64,000 nucleotides of DNA, taken from NCBI RefSeq assembly GCF_020080835.1, contig NC_058159.1:27376474-27440473 (forward strand), written 5' to 3'. The notes beneath the pieces were generated by a model. The model ran no database searches. It was not told the origin of the DNA and worked only from the letters and a program-made list of their open reading frames with translations. The position numbers were made by a program, and so were the translations under genes. Each line of letters starts with the position of its first letter. Positions within the stretch are counted from its first letter, which is position 1. The DNA is from Cotesia glomerata (lineage: Eukaryota > Arthropoda > Insecta > Hymenoptera > Braconidae). Positions 35,458-47,900 of the stretch are shown in pieces.

Positions 35458-36010
35458 TAAAAAATTTTAAGTCGAAAGTAATAGTGATAATAATAAAAAT
35501 AAAAATAATAATAAATATTAACTGAATTAAATAATAAAAAAATAGTTGATAGTCCCCTTCGCTCCATGTTGGTGAGTAGATTGGTACATCGTAGGCGTTG
35601 GAGATAAGAGAATGTCTTAGGAGTACAATCGTGAGCTATTCTTATAATATAAATACATATACATTATATTACGTAGTATAAGGTATAAGGTATAGTCATT
35701 TAAAAGCCTCAATACTTACAATACTTACAAGACGAAAAATAATTTAATGGTCCTTAAAGTACCTGCATTAAAAGACTCCAGATTGTTGTTATTTTACGGA
35801 TAAACATATTTATTTCACGACTTTCAATGAGCTTAAATGGTAATAAATTTACCGGATTTTTTCGCAATTTACTTTACTGCCAGTGAATACATATATTTAT
35901 AAATATACTTTTAGTTTATAAATGAATACTTGTGTAATAATTATATTTCATTTAAAGTTTTGAAGGATTAAAGTCAAACAAATAATAATGAACTTTGTTT
36001 TCTTTTGATT
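33646..36010. other. Single-copy DNA rich in AAT/ATT microsatellites
   Basis: Microsatellites stand at 35081-35137 (ATT), 35222-35249 (AAT), 35331-35379 (AAT) and 35391-35457 (ATT); the last two face each other and could form an AAT/ATT hairpin. Around 33.8-34.0 and 34.4-34.8 kb composition is closer to normal. No gene. Confidence 0.4.
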
Positions 36011-36022
36011 TCAGGTGAGTAC
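35990..36022 (+). promoter_or_regulatory. Recursive splice site (ratchet point) 1
   Basis: CTTTGTTTTCTTTTGATTTCAG joins GTGAGTAC directly at 36014|36015: a pyrimidine-rich acceptor followed at once by a full donor, with no exon between. In insects such zero-length exons let long introns be removed in steps and leave no trace in mRNA. It is on the same strand as, and 23,029 bp after, the candidate donor at 12985. Confidence 0.65.
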
Positions 36023-36029
36023 TTTGAGT

Positions 36030-36360
36030 AAAAAGAGTAGAGTAGAGCAGGGGAGAGTGGTCTGATCGCGGTTTCGAGGATTCTCCTCATCCTCATCCAT
36101 GTCCATGGCATGTCGGTAATGTTGTAAAATAAGGAAACCTGGCCCCGTTCCGCTGGCTTCGACACGCGATATCTCGGTTCCTTTCAAGTCGTCAATACAA
36201 GTTATATTAACACTAACACCGGATAATATGAGGAAAGGACACCTGGCACTACCACTACACGCGGAATAAACTAACGGAGAGCCGCTAAGGTAATTAATGA
36301 ACACTTGTTTCCTCGGTTACGCCCTTAAGATTTTCGAAGTCCTAACCGTAACTATTAAAT
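36030..36360. other. G+C-richer island just after ratchet point 1
   Basis: Normal composition, no repeat and no supported coding frame; ends at a 39-nt poly-T run (36366-36404). Confidence 0.25.
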
Positions 36361-36364
36361 CTGT

Positions 36365-36408
<44 letters not shown>

Positions 36409-36539
36409 AAAATAAATCGTTATCGATCCAGAAAAACTGAAAGATTTTCTAATGTTACAAAATAGTTTTTTTATAGAAAAAAATCTAGTCTATTAATTAA
36501 TTAATAAAAAATTAAACGAAATAAGTTGAGGTAATAGCG

Positions 36540-36905
36540 GTTGTTTTAATTCTATATATTACTCATCGATTTTATTCTAAAAATAATTTCATTTTTTTTT
36601 TTTTTTTATTTGAAACATCTGTACTTATATAATTGAAGTTATGAGGAGTGGCATAATTTTTTATAATGAAATATTTGTAGCGAATTTATTTATTTTAGAT
36701 AAATTGAGTACACATTTTTTTTATTTTTAATTGTCAGTAAGTTTGAAATTTTTAGTGAAATATTTAAAATGTATAACTCGAAATTTATTTAATTTTTTAT
36801 TAACATTTAATTTTTTGGAGTATATATTAGATATGGAAAAATAATAAAAAATTATTTTTGTAGAAAATTTAATTTCCCACAAAAATGATTTATAATTTTT
36901 TTTAT
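36540..36905. repeat. Dispersed repeat L, copy at 36.5 kb
   Basis: Matches 30383-30735 in the same order and strand, differing by small indels in poly-T tracts. Confidence 0.7.
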
Positions 36906-36909
36906 TATT

Positions 36910-39630
36910 AATATTTTACTCATAAATAAATTTTTTAACTCATCAAACAAAAAATCGGTTAAAATTTATGAAAAAATTTTTTTTTAATTTTAATATTTTC
37001 AATTGAAAACTAAAAAATAAAAAAAAATTTTTCTATTGGTAATAATAAAGTGTAACACCTCTGTATCTATAAATACAGAGCTACAGAACAACTGTGCTTC
37101 TAAGTGCATAAATATCGCATCGTACCGGCGCTAAAAATACAAATTTACCGGCAGTTTGGTGTATTAATAACTCACACACACACGAAGTGTATAACCCGGA
37201 CACCAATTACCGATGGCAGTCCTCGGTCGCGGGCGTTAATTGAGACGGAATCTTAAGCGCTTTTAATAATGATAATCATAATAAATAAAAATAATAATGA
37301 TGATAAAAAACATAAGCTGTATCACGGTGAGTCGGCGCTCTCAAGTCGAAGCTAATTATATACACTAACGAATGGAAATCAGAGTCCCGATGCGTCGTGT
37401 AGCGGATAGCCTCATTTTCAATGGTATTCTCCAAAGCATCGGTTGAATTTCTCGAGCTGTCCTGTACCTCGGATAATCTCCGTAGATCTGCTCGGGAGAT
37501 CTCTAGAGAATCAAAAGTCATAAAAATATAAATAAAACTACTTTTACTAGGCGCATTAACTGGGGATCTTCTTGATAGTTGGTATTTAATAAAAATTACC
37601 TGCTGGTTCAAGAAAAATGGTATTCTTGCTTTAAAATAATTTATTAGAATTAATTCAAAAAATTTTTTGTTTGAGTTAAAAAATTAAATTTTGAATTAGC
37701 AGAAAATTTTTCATAGGAATTTTATTTGGTTGTTTCTAAACAAAATTCATTATTAAAATTTTTTGTTGGTTGAAAAATTTTATTTATTTGTAAAGAAACG
37801 CCCTTGGCAATTTTTATTTACTTTTTAGTAAATAAAAATTTAAGTCAAAAAATTTTTAATAAAAAAATTTAATATTGAATAGAACGAATAGATTAAAAAA
37901 AAAAAAAAATTTTTTGAATCAAAGGACGAAAAAATGTTTCAATTTTTTTGTTCAATAATTCATTTTTTTTTTTTTTTTTTCAGTAGGGGAAGGACGGGCA
38001 AAAAGGATATGTTAATTTAAAAATGAAATAACAAATATATATTATAATCATATCTATTCTCAACTTTGGCTATTAATTTTTTGGGTAATTGAAGTTTATA
38101 ATTAAAGTAAAATAAAAATAAAAACAAAGAAATTCTTCTTCGAAATTAAAAAAAAAAAAAAAAGTCAACATTATCCGTTTTGCCCTACCAGGGCCGACAA
38201 AATGAATACTCAGGTCGCGCAAAACAAATACTGATTGGAAAATACATGTTAATCAAAACAATCGTCGCAAAAATATGAACAGCGTCCCGAATAAGAAGAA
38301 AAAAATAAAATCTGCATCGTCCTTAACAACATTAAAATAATTACTGTATACTTACGATTTAAAATTTTAATTTTTTTCCTAAATTTCAATATTTATTTTT
38401 AAGAAATCTCACAAGTGTGCAAAACCAATGCTTTATCGGTTAATAATAATAATTTATGTCTATAATTCTAAATAAATAAATTTCTATTAGAACCAAAAAT
38501 TTAAAGTTCTTAAAAAATACCAAAATTACTTTCAATTTTTAATAATTTTTGAAAGTAGAAGAATTTTGAAGAATTTTATTGTTTCTAAGGGAGATAATAT
38601 TCTGAGTGTACGAATATTCAACCTTCTTCTGAGTTCTGAATTCTGTAACTGCCAGGTTCCCGAATTCTTGAGCATCTCGAGATACTCGTAAATAGTACGA
38701 TGTTTTGCTTGGATAAAAAATGGAAAAAAAAAAAATCTAAAAGAAGGAAAAGAAAAAGAAGAGGCTGGTTCTATGGAAGATGGAAGGTAGAAGGTATTCA
38801 AGCTTCCCTGATCTTCCCCCGAGGATCCGGCGAGCCGGACCGGTCTCTTCAGCCCCCCGAATGGTCGGATAGTAAAGCAGAAGAATATACAGTTGAGTCT
38901 GGTGTGCTGCTATACGTGAAATCACCTGCCTCTTGCTTAGGTAAAGTAAATTCTTATATATAATGCACAAATCTGTCGGCGGATTTGTGTGAATGTGTAC
39001 TATGTAATACAAATGTATTGAAGAGAGAAGAGAGCAGAGTATGTAAGACGCTCTCTCGGACCCTAACAAGCCGTGGGAATAAAGAGCGGTGGGATAACGA
39101 TCAACTGCAATGAGAGGCTGAGGCATTAGTAAGGGTGCAGCAACAGCAAACAGCAACAACCGATTCCTGGTTGGTGGCTTAGCTTCCAATTTACATTCGC
39201 AGACGCCCCTTACGTAATTTACCGCGTACGCGCAATTATCACGTTCTATTCTACAGACTCAACTCCAATGTTGAGACGTTCACTCTTATCTTGTCTGCTG
39301 AAAGTTTAGTTCAGCGTTTAAATGACGGAAAAATTCTTAAGGAATGGATTGACAGGTAGAGGTACAGGTACAGGTACAGCACAGACTCACTCTCCCAATC
39401 ACTAACACGATCGTTGATCGCCCATTATAATCATCAAACATCATGCATCTTATTTCTCAAAAGTGTTTTTTACGTTACGGCTGGTATAGATCGTTTTTAT
39501 TTTGCACGCCTCATAAGCGAAGCGTTGAGGTAGTGCTCTACTCTTGAAATGTCAAAAAAATCAGTTTTTTCGAAAGTGAAATTGATTTTTTTTTACTTAC
39601 ATCGCACTTACAGGATAATATGAGTGAACT
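36910..39630. other. Single-copy DNA with islands at 37.05-37.55 and 38.6-39.5 kb
   Basis: The second island has a 150-codon minus frame (38737-39189) of leucine/tyrosine-rich random composition, not called as a gene. CACCTGCCTCTTGCTTAG|GTAAAG at 38940|38941 is a weak recursive-like splice site. The 37.6-38.5 kb stretch is A+T-rich with poly-A/T runs. Confidence 0.3.
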
Positions 39631-39634
39631 TATA

Positions 39635-39888
39635 CACTGATAGAAGGATTTTTTTATATTTAATAAGCTTTATTAACAGTTAATAAATTATTTATTAAAT
39701 ATTAATAAATAATTGTTAACAGTTAACAAATATTTATTAACAGTTAATAAGTAATTATTAAGTACAGTTTATTAACTGTTAATAAATATTTATTGAATGT
39801 TAGAAATTATTTATGAAAATTTAATAAATTAAATAATTGTCTTCAAATAAATTAAATTATTAATACTTAAGAAATCCTTCTATCAGTG
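39635..39888. mobile_element. Family B MITE, copy 5 (complete)
   Basis: CACTGATAGAAGGATTT ... AAATCCTTCTATCAGTG with TA outside both ends (39633-39634 and 39889-39890); 254 bp, near-palindromic. Confidence 0.85.
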
Positions 39889-39914
39889 TATCAAGTTAAA
39901 TAATCTGTCAGGCA

Positions 39915-40192
39915 CACGGAAAAAAGAAAACTCGAAAAATTACAGTATATAATGCAATGTGGTGCTTCGTGATAAAAACTGGAAAAATTACAGTTTCAGA
40001 TTGTAATTTTTACAGATTTTATAAGAATTAAATTGAAGAATGTAATATTTACATTGAAAGCTCTGAATATTAAATTAAAAAATTGAATTTAGAAAAATGT
40101 TATCTCAAACTGTAATTTTTCTAGTTTTGATTACGACGAGACCGATTTTACATTTTATACTGTAATTTTTCGAGTTTATTTTTTTTCCGTGC
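39915..40192. mobile_element. Family J MITE, copy 2 (intact)
   Basis: CACGGAAAAAAGAAAACTCG and the inverse at the right end, both running into AAAAATTACAGTATA. The interior repeats TTACAG / CTGTAA words. This uninterrupted copy gives the empty-site reference for the nested copy at 15 kb. Confidence 0.75.
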
Positions 40193-40274
40193 ACATAAAA
40201 TATATTTCAATAACAATTATTTTATTTAACATAGTAAATAATCTTTCCGGGATGTCCGTGGGTCTATGTTTATG

Positions 40275-40516
40275 CACTGATAAAAAAATTAAGTTGACTC
40301 AAGAGCCAAAATTTTGAACCAAGAATACCATTTTTAAGAAAATGATTTTCTTGAGTTAAGAAAATAAATCCTTGAGACAAGAAAAATTTACTTGAATCAA
40401 GAATAATTTTTTGAATCAAGAATTTACTCTCTTGACTCAAGAAAATCATTTTCTTCAAAATGGTATTCTTGGTTCAAGATTTTGGCTTTTGAGTCAAGTT
40501 AATTTTTTTATCAGTG
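40275..40516. mobile_element. Family C MITE, copy 5, near-perfect palindrome
   Basis: CACTGATAAAAAAATTAAG to its inverse over 242 bp. Each arm carries TTGAACCAAGAATACCATTT. Flanks are TG on both sides rather than TA. The low divergence between arms suggests a young copy. A 62-codon minus frame here is a by-product. Confidence 0.8.
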
Positions 40517-40517
40517 T

Positions 40518-41588
40518 GAAATTATATATTTAGCAGGGAAGTTGGTCAAAAAAATTATCGTTTTGGAATAATTTTTTTTTTATCATCTAAAGTAATAACT
40601 GTGTACTTCCTCAATTAATATGAGTGTTCAATTCAATGTCGATTAATTATTATTTATACAAAACTAAGATACGACTTTGTATTTGTATATCTATACATAC
40701 ATTTTATCAAAGTATTTTTTTTTTGTCACGTTATAATTATGGCGCTACTGCTAAACCATAGCCGAATTTTATGTTTTTTACTATTTTGTTTTTTTTATTT
40801 TATTTTAATCAAATTTATTGTGGACAGTAAGATTATGAGGCGTGCACTTTTGGATTTTCCAAATTTTTTATATTTTTGACCATTTGACATTTTATCAGAA
40901 TACTGTGTGAAATATTTGCACAGCTTGGCTAGTAATAAATATAATATAAATTGATAAATAATATATGTAATAGAATTGATGTGTAATGGATTACTGTAAT
41001 CAGTGTAGTGATCTCTGATGTTTGATGTATTTATTATCTGACGTATGGCAGCTCAAATCTCACTCGTCCAGTGTATGGTTGTATAGTGCAGGTTACAGCA
41101 GAATCCAGGATTAAATATTGTTATTATTATTATTTATGTTATATTGGGCTGGTTGTGAAAGCAGATTTCGTGGTGACGCAACAAAGTGCTCAGACGGAAT
41201 CGGAACATAACGCTGCAGGTTGTACTGGCTTGTAGTATAGAGGTAGAGGGTAAGGTTGAATAGGAGTAAAGAGTAAGGAGTAAGGAGTACTACAGTACTG
41301 AGTAATGAAAGAGTACCCGGTAGAAGTGAGGAGGACTGAGTTGAGTGTTCACGACCATACCCATCACAACCAGCCGTCTCTCCGTCTCCTCTCGACTCTC
41401 ATTTCAACACGATAAAACTTTCACCGGCTTCAACACCGTGTACTTGTTGTCTCTACTACCTGTGTGCATTTATTTATGCTAACGCGACCACCACTTATTA
41501 TTGCATTCATCAACAACTCTGATCTATTTTTTTTATTGTTTAATTATTTTTTAATGTTATTACTTTCGAGAAATTTTATGGTGGTAAC

Positions 41589-41652
<64 letters not shown>

Positions 41653-41827
41653 ATTATTATTATATTTTTAAAGTGAATAAAAGAAATTTTCTTCTGACTT
41701 CTGATTTTCTAAAAAAAAAAATTATTAATTTTTTTATAGCGATAGTTGAAAAAAAATCAAAACACAATTTTCATTTAAAGTAATTTCTTTAATTTGATTT
41801 ACTATGCAGTTATAATAATAATTATTA
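40518..41827. other. Single-copy DNA with an island at 41.0-41.5 kb and (ATT)n
   Basis: The island is single-copy and G+C-richer. An (ATT)n tract fills 41591-41662 and accounts for the poly-isoleucine frame there. Confidence 0.3.
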
Positions 41828-42667
41828 CTAGCAACCTTGCAGTCACTATGTGACTGCCGTGATTTGTGAACTATAAATAAATAAAATTTTGGTTTATTAA
41901 ATGATGAATTTTGTTAAAGTGCACTGTACTTTCTTAACTATTAATGCTTTTAAAGATATAAGCTCATCCCGATGTTATACTCATCAAGAGCTTTCATTTG
42001 AGTACCCACATGCATTTTGATATATTTTTCATATATACATAGACATATATGTAATATATATAAAATATATAAAAAATTGATGTGGTTACTCAAATGAAAG
42101 GTCTTGATGAGTTGAGTGTAACATTGAGATGGGCTTATATCGTTAAAAATATCAATAGTTCTCAAGATACAAAGTCGTTTCTTAATTATGTTAAATTGCA
42201 CTGTATTTTCTTAACTATTGGCATTTTTAAAGATATAAGCTCATCCTGGTCTTACACTCATCAAGAGCTTTCATTTGAGTACCCACATCCATTTTGATAT
42301 ATTTTTCATATATACATATATATATATATATATAATATATATAAATATATGAAAAATTGATGTGGGTACTCAAATAAAAGGTCTTGATGAGTGTAACATC
42401 GGGATGAGCTTATATCTTTGAAAATGTCAATAGTTCACGAGATAAAAGGTCATTTGTTAAGTATGTATCTAGAGATAGAGCATTTTTGAATGCAGTCTAA
42501 ATACTTATCATTATAAATTGACTATTGGTGAGAATGATATGAAACCTTGAAAAGGCACAAATTCAAGTCAAGACCTTTGCAATGACATTAAATTTTACTA
42601 AAAAAACCGATTTTATCATATAAATATACTGGCCACAAAATTTTGCTTATTCTCTTAATAATATAGA
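41828..42667 (-). mobile_element. Non-autonomous Helitron, copy 2
   Basis: On the minus strand it starts TCTATATTATTAAGAG and ends hairpin-AAGGTTGCTAG (41828-41831 being the CTAG), inserted between A and T. The hairpin GCAGTCAC-ATA-GTGACTGC is perfect apart from one base in its loop region. Two long inner inverted repeats; no frame of note. Confidence 0.8.
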
Positions 42668-43862
42668 TTATAAATCATTTTTATTATCATATTAAGCATT
42701 GTTCCGTTAAACATGAACTATATGCTTGAACTTTCATATCAATCAAAAATAATTAAGACAATAAAGATATTAAAAGTCTTATTACTTGACCTGAGACCTT
42801 GATTTATATATCATAATCAACTTCTTCATTATTGAATATATTATTTAATTTGATTAAAAATAATCTTTTAAATGAAAACAAGGAAGAAATTTCGTCTTTT
42901 GTCTTGATCATTTATTTAAAATTGCCAGTTCAGCATTTATTTATTTGTGAGTCAAATAATAATAATAAATGAGTAATGTTAAACAAATTAATCGCCGTCC
43001 TTACAAGCGAAAAGGCCACTTGAAAAATTAATAAATTACAAAAGCAAGCTTATGCTCAGTACCGTATTTAAATTAAAAATTGCGCAAGTTAAGTAATAAT
43101 TTTATTAACGTTAAATGTTATTTACGGTTTTATTAAGTAATAATTATTAACCGATAACCACAATCCTTTCCACGTAAGAGCCTGCTCCGTATTAGTGTAA
43201 ATATGTGTGCCGCTCTGGGACAAAAAATACTAAATTACAGATTATGAGTTGTAAAAAGCAGCGAAATACCTTTACTTACTGTACCTCTACTCGGGTATTT
43301 ATGATTGAGAAGTAAGAACTGAGAAGCAGGAACAGGAGCTGGAGCAGAAGCAGCAAAGACAGTCTCAAAACGTCAACGAGTCACGGTGATTGTTGTGCTG
43401 CCCGTAATAACTCTAACGGTCTCAGCTGAGTACTATTACTATTACTATTACCATTATATATACTACATAGTACACCAGTACTGAGTTAGCTTCCAGGAAA
43501 AGCTCTTTGAAGAAGCCACTTCTCTTCTTTCCTCAAGGAAGAAACTATCTCGCGACTTATATTTAATGTAACGTTCAATCGTCGCGTTTGCGTTTATCAT
43601 CTTTATTGCCCGCAATAATAATAATAACTAATAATAATGATGATAACAACAATAATAATAAAAATAATAATAAGCAGCTTGACTGAGATTATTATAATAA
43701 ATAAAAGAAATTTTTTTTTAACTTTTCAAGTATTTTATTTTTTAGAATTTTTAAAGTTTTATTTTTGAAATCAAATTAAAAAACAACAATTTTATAAAAC
43801 ATTAGAAGTATTGAACTGTTCGAAATTTTTTTTTAAATTCTGAATAACAATAGTAATAATAA
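42668..43862. other. Single-copy DNA with an island at 43.15-43.6 kb
   Basis: Separates two Helitrons lying in opposite orientation. Nothing coding; AAT-type low-complexity DNA at 43.61-43.68 kb. Confidence 0.25.
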
Positions 43863-44955
43863 TCTATATTATTAAGAGAATAAGAAAAATTTTGTGGCCA
43901 GTGTATTTATATGATAAAATGGGTTTTTACGGTTAAATTTGGTATCATTACAAAGGTCTTGTGCCTTTGAAGTTGTGCCTTGGAGTTGTGCCTTTTGAAG
44001 GTTTCATATCATTCTCATTAATAGTCAATTTATGATGATAAGTATTTTAGCTGCATTCGAAATGCTCTATCTCTAGATACATAATTAAGAAATGACCCTG
44101 TATCTTGTGAACTATTGACATTTTTAAAGATATAGGCTCATCCCGATGTTACACTCATCAAGACCTTTCATTTGAGTACCCACATCAATTTTTCATATAT
44201 TTATATATATATTATATATATGCATATATGAAAATATATCAAAAATGCATGTGAGTACTCAAATGAAAGCTCTTGATGAGTGTAACATCGGGATGAGCTT
44301 ATATCTTTAAAAACATCAGAAGTTAAAAAAATACAGTGCAATTTAACATAATCAAAAAAAACGATCTTGTATCTTGTGAAATATTGACATTCTTAAAGAT
44401 ATAAGCTCATCCTGATGTTACACTTATCGAGACCTTTTATTTGAGTACCCACATTAATTTTTCATATATTTTATATATTTATATATATGAAAAATATATC
44501 AAAATGCATGTGGGTGCTCAAATGAAAGCTTTTGATGAGTGTAACTTCGGGATGAGCTTATATCTTTAAAAATGTCAATAGTTAAGAAAATACAGTGCAT
44601 TTAACATAATTAAGAACCGACCTTGTATCTTATGAAATATTGACATTTTTAAAGATATAAGCTCATCCTGATGTTACAGTCATAGAGACCTTTCATTTGA
44701 GTACCGACATCAATTTTTCATATATTTATATATATTATATATATGTATATATCAAAAATATATCAAAATATATGTGGGTACTCAAATGAAAGCTCTTGAT
44801 AAGTGTAACATCAAGATGAGCTTATATCTTTATAAACGTCTATAGTTAAGAAAGTACAGTACAATTTAACAAAAGTCATTATTCAATAAAGCAAAATTTT
44901 ATTTATTTATACTTCACAAGTCACGGCAGTCACATAGTGACTGCAAGGTTGCTAG
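43863..44955 (+). mobile_element. Non-autonomous Helitron, copy 3, with three hairpin units
   Basis: TCTATATTATTAAGAG (43863) to GGTTGCTAG (ending 44955), between A and T, in AAT-rich DNA. It carries three tandem units of about 260-270 bp, each a long inverted repeat (about 44122-44310, 44393-44570, 44650-44833), against two in other copies. The 3' hairpin GCAGTCAC-ATA-GTGACTGC is perfect. Confidence 0.85.
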
Positions 44956-47900
44956 TAATAATAATAATAGTACCGTAGTTTGAAATTTTAGTTCATTGGG
45001 TATAAAACGGGACTTCGAATCGCACATTATTTTCTTCTTCTTCTTCTTCTTCATCTTCATCTTCATCGTCTTGAAGATGAACTACTTAGTATTCGGTATA
45101 ATGATCTGATTATCTTCATTACACAGATTGAACTCAGACAGATACAGATATAAAATATATATATCAACTTGATATCACAAATACCAATTGAATCCGTCTG
45201 CAGATCATAAGTAAGCGAATCGCCGATAAATAAAAATAAAAAAAAATGGTTAATCGCCTGGGGTGACGTTAAATCTTCAATCGCCGATATGTGTCATTAT
45301 CATTTTAGTCTCCAGGGGATCATTATGCCCGGGTTCGTTAAGACTTTAGCGGGTGAGTTAAAACTTAACTTCAATGCCGTAATCTTGTCTTCGGGATATT
45401 TACTACTACTTTACTTTATTATACAGTAAATATTATTTTTCCTATAAAGGGAATAACGACAGACATCAGACGTGTTTGTTACGTCAAGTAAGTAGTTTCG
45501 TTCTCTGTCAATGTGTGTTACTTTATACTATATTGTATTACTGTATTTACTGCACCGAGGTGAGTCAATTCCGACTCGCTCAAGACCACGACAGAGTAAG
45601 ACAATTCCCGCGTAAACCATTCCATTGCGACATTGTTATTTTTTGTGACCTCGACACCAAAATTTTTTAAGTTAGTTTACTTACTGACCGGTACTAATTA
45701 TCAATTATTTTAGAGTTATTATTGCGAATTTTTTGATAATTCATTTTTGAGAATTTTTTAATTGTTCAAAATTGTTTCTTGCATTTTTCTGTGATGACTT
45801 AAATTGATAAAGTTTTTAGTCTTTCTAAAAAATTTCTCAAAAATAATTTGACATTGCAATTAGCAGGCATTTGACCATTTAAAAAATAAATTACTATCAA
45901 AAAATATTTTCAAAAATTTTTATTAAATTAATAATGAAAAAAATTAACTTTATTTCCGAGAAAAAAAATTTTATTTGATGATTCCAAATTTTTCTTCTTC
46001 TATAATTTTGTGTCTAAAAAATTCCCAATGATGTTAGATCGATATTCAGATAATTTTTCTAATCAAAATAAATTTTTCATACTCCATATGACAGCCATAA
46101 AATAAAAATTCATCTTCAAATTTCCATTTTTATAAAAAATTTCACTTCAGCTTTATTAAAATTTTTCAATTATTCCAATCTATCTTACAAAAGATCAAAA
46201 CAAATAACTTCCAACTTTTCGCTACTGTTTACAGTTATTTATTCCTTTAATTACAATTACAATTACAATAATTTATGCAATACTTTATCATAGCAAAATA
46301 ATCTTGTTCTGTCGATCTCATTACCGATACATATTTATATTACTTTTATCTACTGAGATTGAGATACTGTGTATTCGTAATATTACATAAATCTACAATA
46401 AAAAATAGTTTATGGATATTATACATACATACATATGTTAAGATTATATAAATAAAAATATAAATATAAAAAATAGTGAGTAAAAAGGAATAGAACGCAT
46501 GCATGCGGAATAAATTTTGCAATCATACAAATACCGTTTGAGAATCCTCGAAGGTCGACGCGAGCTAATACATAGTAATAGTACGCAGTACATATACATA
46601 TATTAAACAGTAAGCCGCAAGCCGTTGTGTCACACTTGTAAACAATATAACTATATACGGATTCATTACAATCGTCCTCGTCATCGACATCTTTGTTTTG
46701 ATTAGAAACAATTATTTGTAGCCGTGCGTCTGAGTCTTTACTTGTATTGGTCTTAATGTTTTTAGCGTCGTTAATATCCAGTAACTAATGACCGAAGGAA
46801 AATAACTCTTGTAAAATTAAATGTCGAGTACATAGTAGTTATCTTGCTGCTCAAAGCTCCATACTTTCTTTATTTTTATTTACCATTTACTTGGTTGTTT
46901 GACTCTATCTTTTTACTCTCCTACGTATTTTACCTTAGTATGCCTTTATTTAATAAATTAACGACGGTAAATCTTAAAATACGGTAATTTATCTGTTAAG
47001 TGCCACTAAAAGTACGCTCGGACAATTTTAAATTATTTATTTAGTAATACTGAGGGAATATTAAAGAGAGTATTTGAATAAATTTATCGGGAAATTTCAC
47101 TTTTAATCAAAACTTTTTTTTTTATCAGTAAATAGAAATTTTGTCGACGAAGAGTAAATGATAAATAAATAAATAAAGAAGAATATTTAATCAAGTTCGG
47201 GGAAATAAGTTTTGAAATACGCCAATTTATTTTTTAATGAACGAAACAAGTCAATTTACTTCAGTGGAATTTTTTTTTTAATAAAAGAATTATTTAAAAT
47301 TTTACTGAGAAAATAAGTAGAATTAAATACGACAATGTTTTGATGAATAAAAATTAAATGAATAGCAATTTTGAGGAAATAAATGAATTTATTGTCTAAA
47401 AAATCAATTGTAATAAGAGGATAAAATTTTTAAATAAGACGGATGTATTTTTATTGTAAAAAATTGTAAAGAATATATTAATTTTATTGTTTGTGAAAAT
47501 ATAAGAAAAGATTTTGTTTTGATAAAAATTTTTAATGGAAAAAAATATAAAATTAAATAGAACAAATAAATTTTGAAAAAAAAAATTTATTTAAAATTAA
47601 TAAATTGTTAATTATAAATTTTAGAAAAAGAAAAATAAATCTATACAAAAAAAAAATAAAATTAATGGAAGAAATAAATTTTTGAAAAAATTTTTCGTTT
47701 AACTCAAGAAAATTTTTTTACTTAAAGAATCTTACAGTTTGATTCAAGAGAAAAACTCTTTAAAATCAAGTAAATTTTTTTTATTAATAAATTTAAAATT
47801 ATTACATCGGCTATAACTTGGCGCTTAAATTACAACAAGTTTTATAAACAAAAAATGAATACAATAAATAAATTAAGCTTGTTATAGAAACACTTGTTTT

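Noticed and set aside
38923..38950. Third recursive splice site, CTCTTGCTTAG|GTAAAG
   Set aside because: The pyrimidine tract is short, the donor is weak (GTAAAG) and it does not share the 14-mer of the other two.
38737..39189. 150-codon minus-strand open frame
   Set aside because: Ends in a poly-Phe run from an A-rich tract, has no family resemblance, and overlaps an equally open plus frame.
41464..41676. Frame with a long isoleucine run
   Set aside because: Produced by the (ATT)n microsatellite at 41591-41662.
45540..45570. Donor CACCGAG|GTGAGTC as evidence of an internal exon
   Set aside because: No adequate acceptor with an open frame upstream; an isolated donor is expected by chance in 64 kb.
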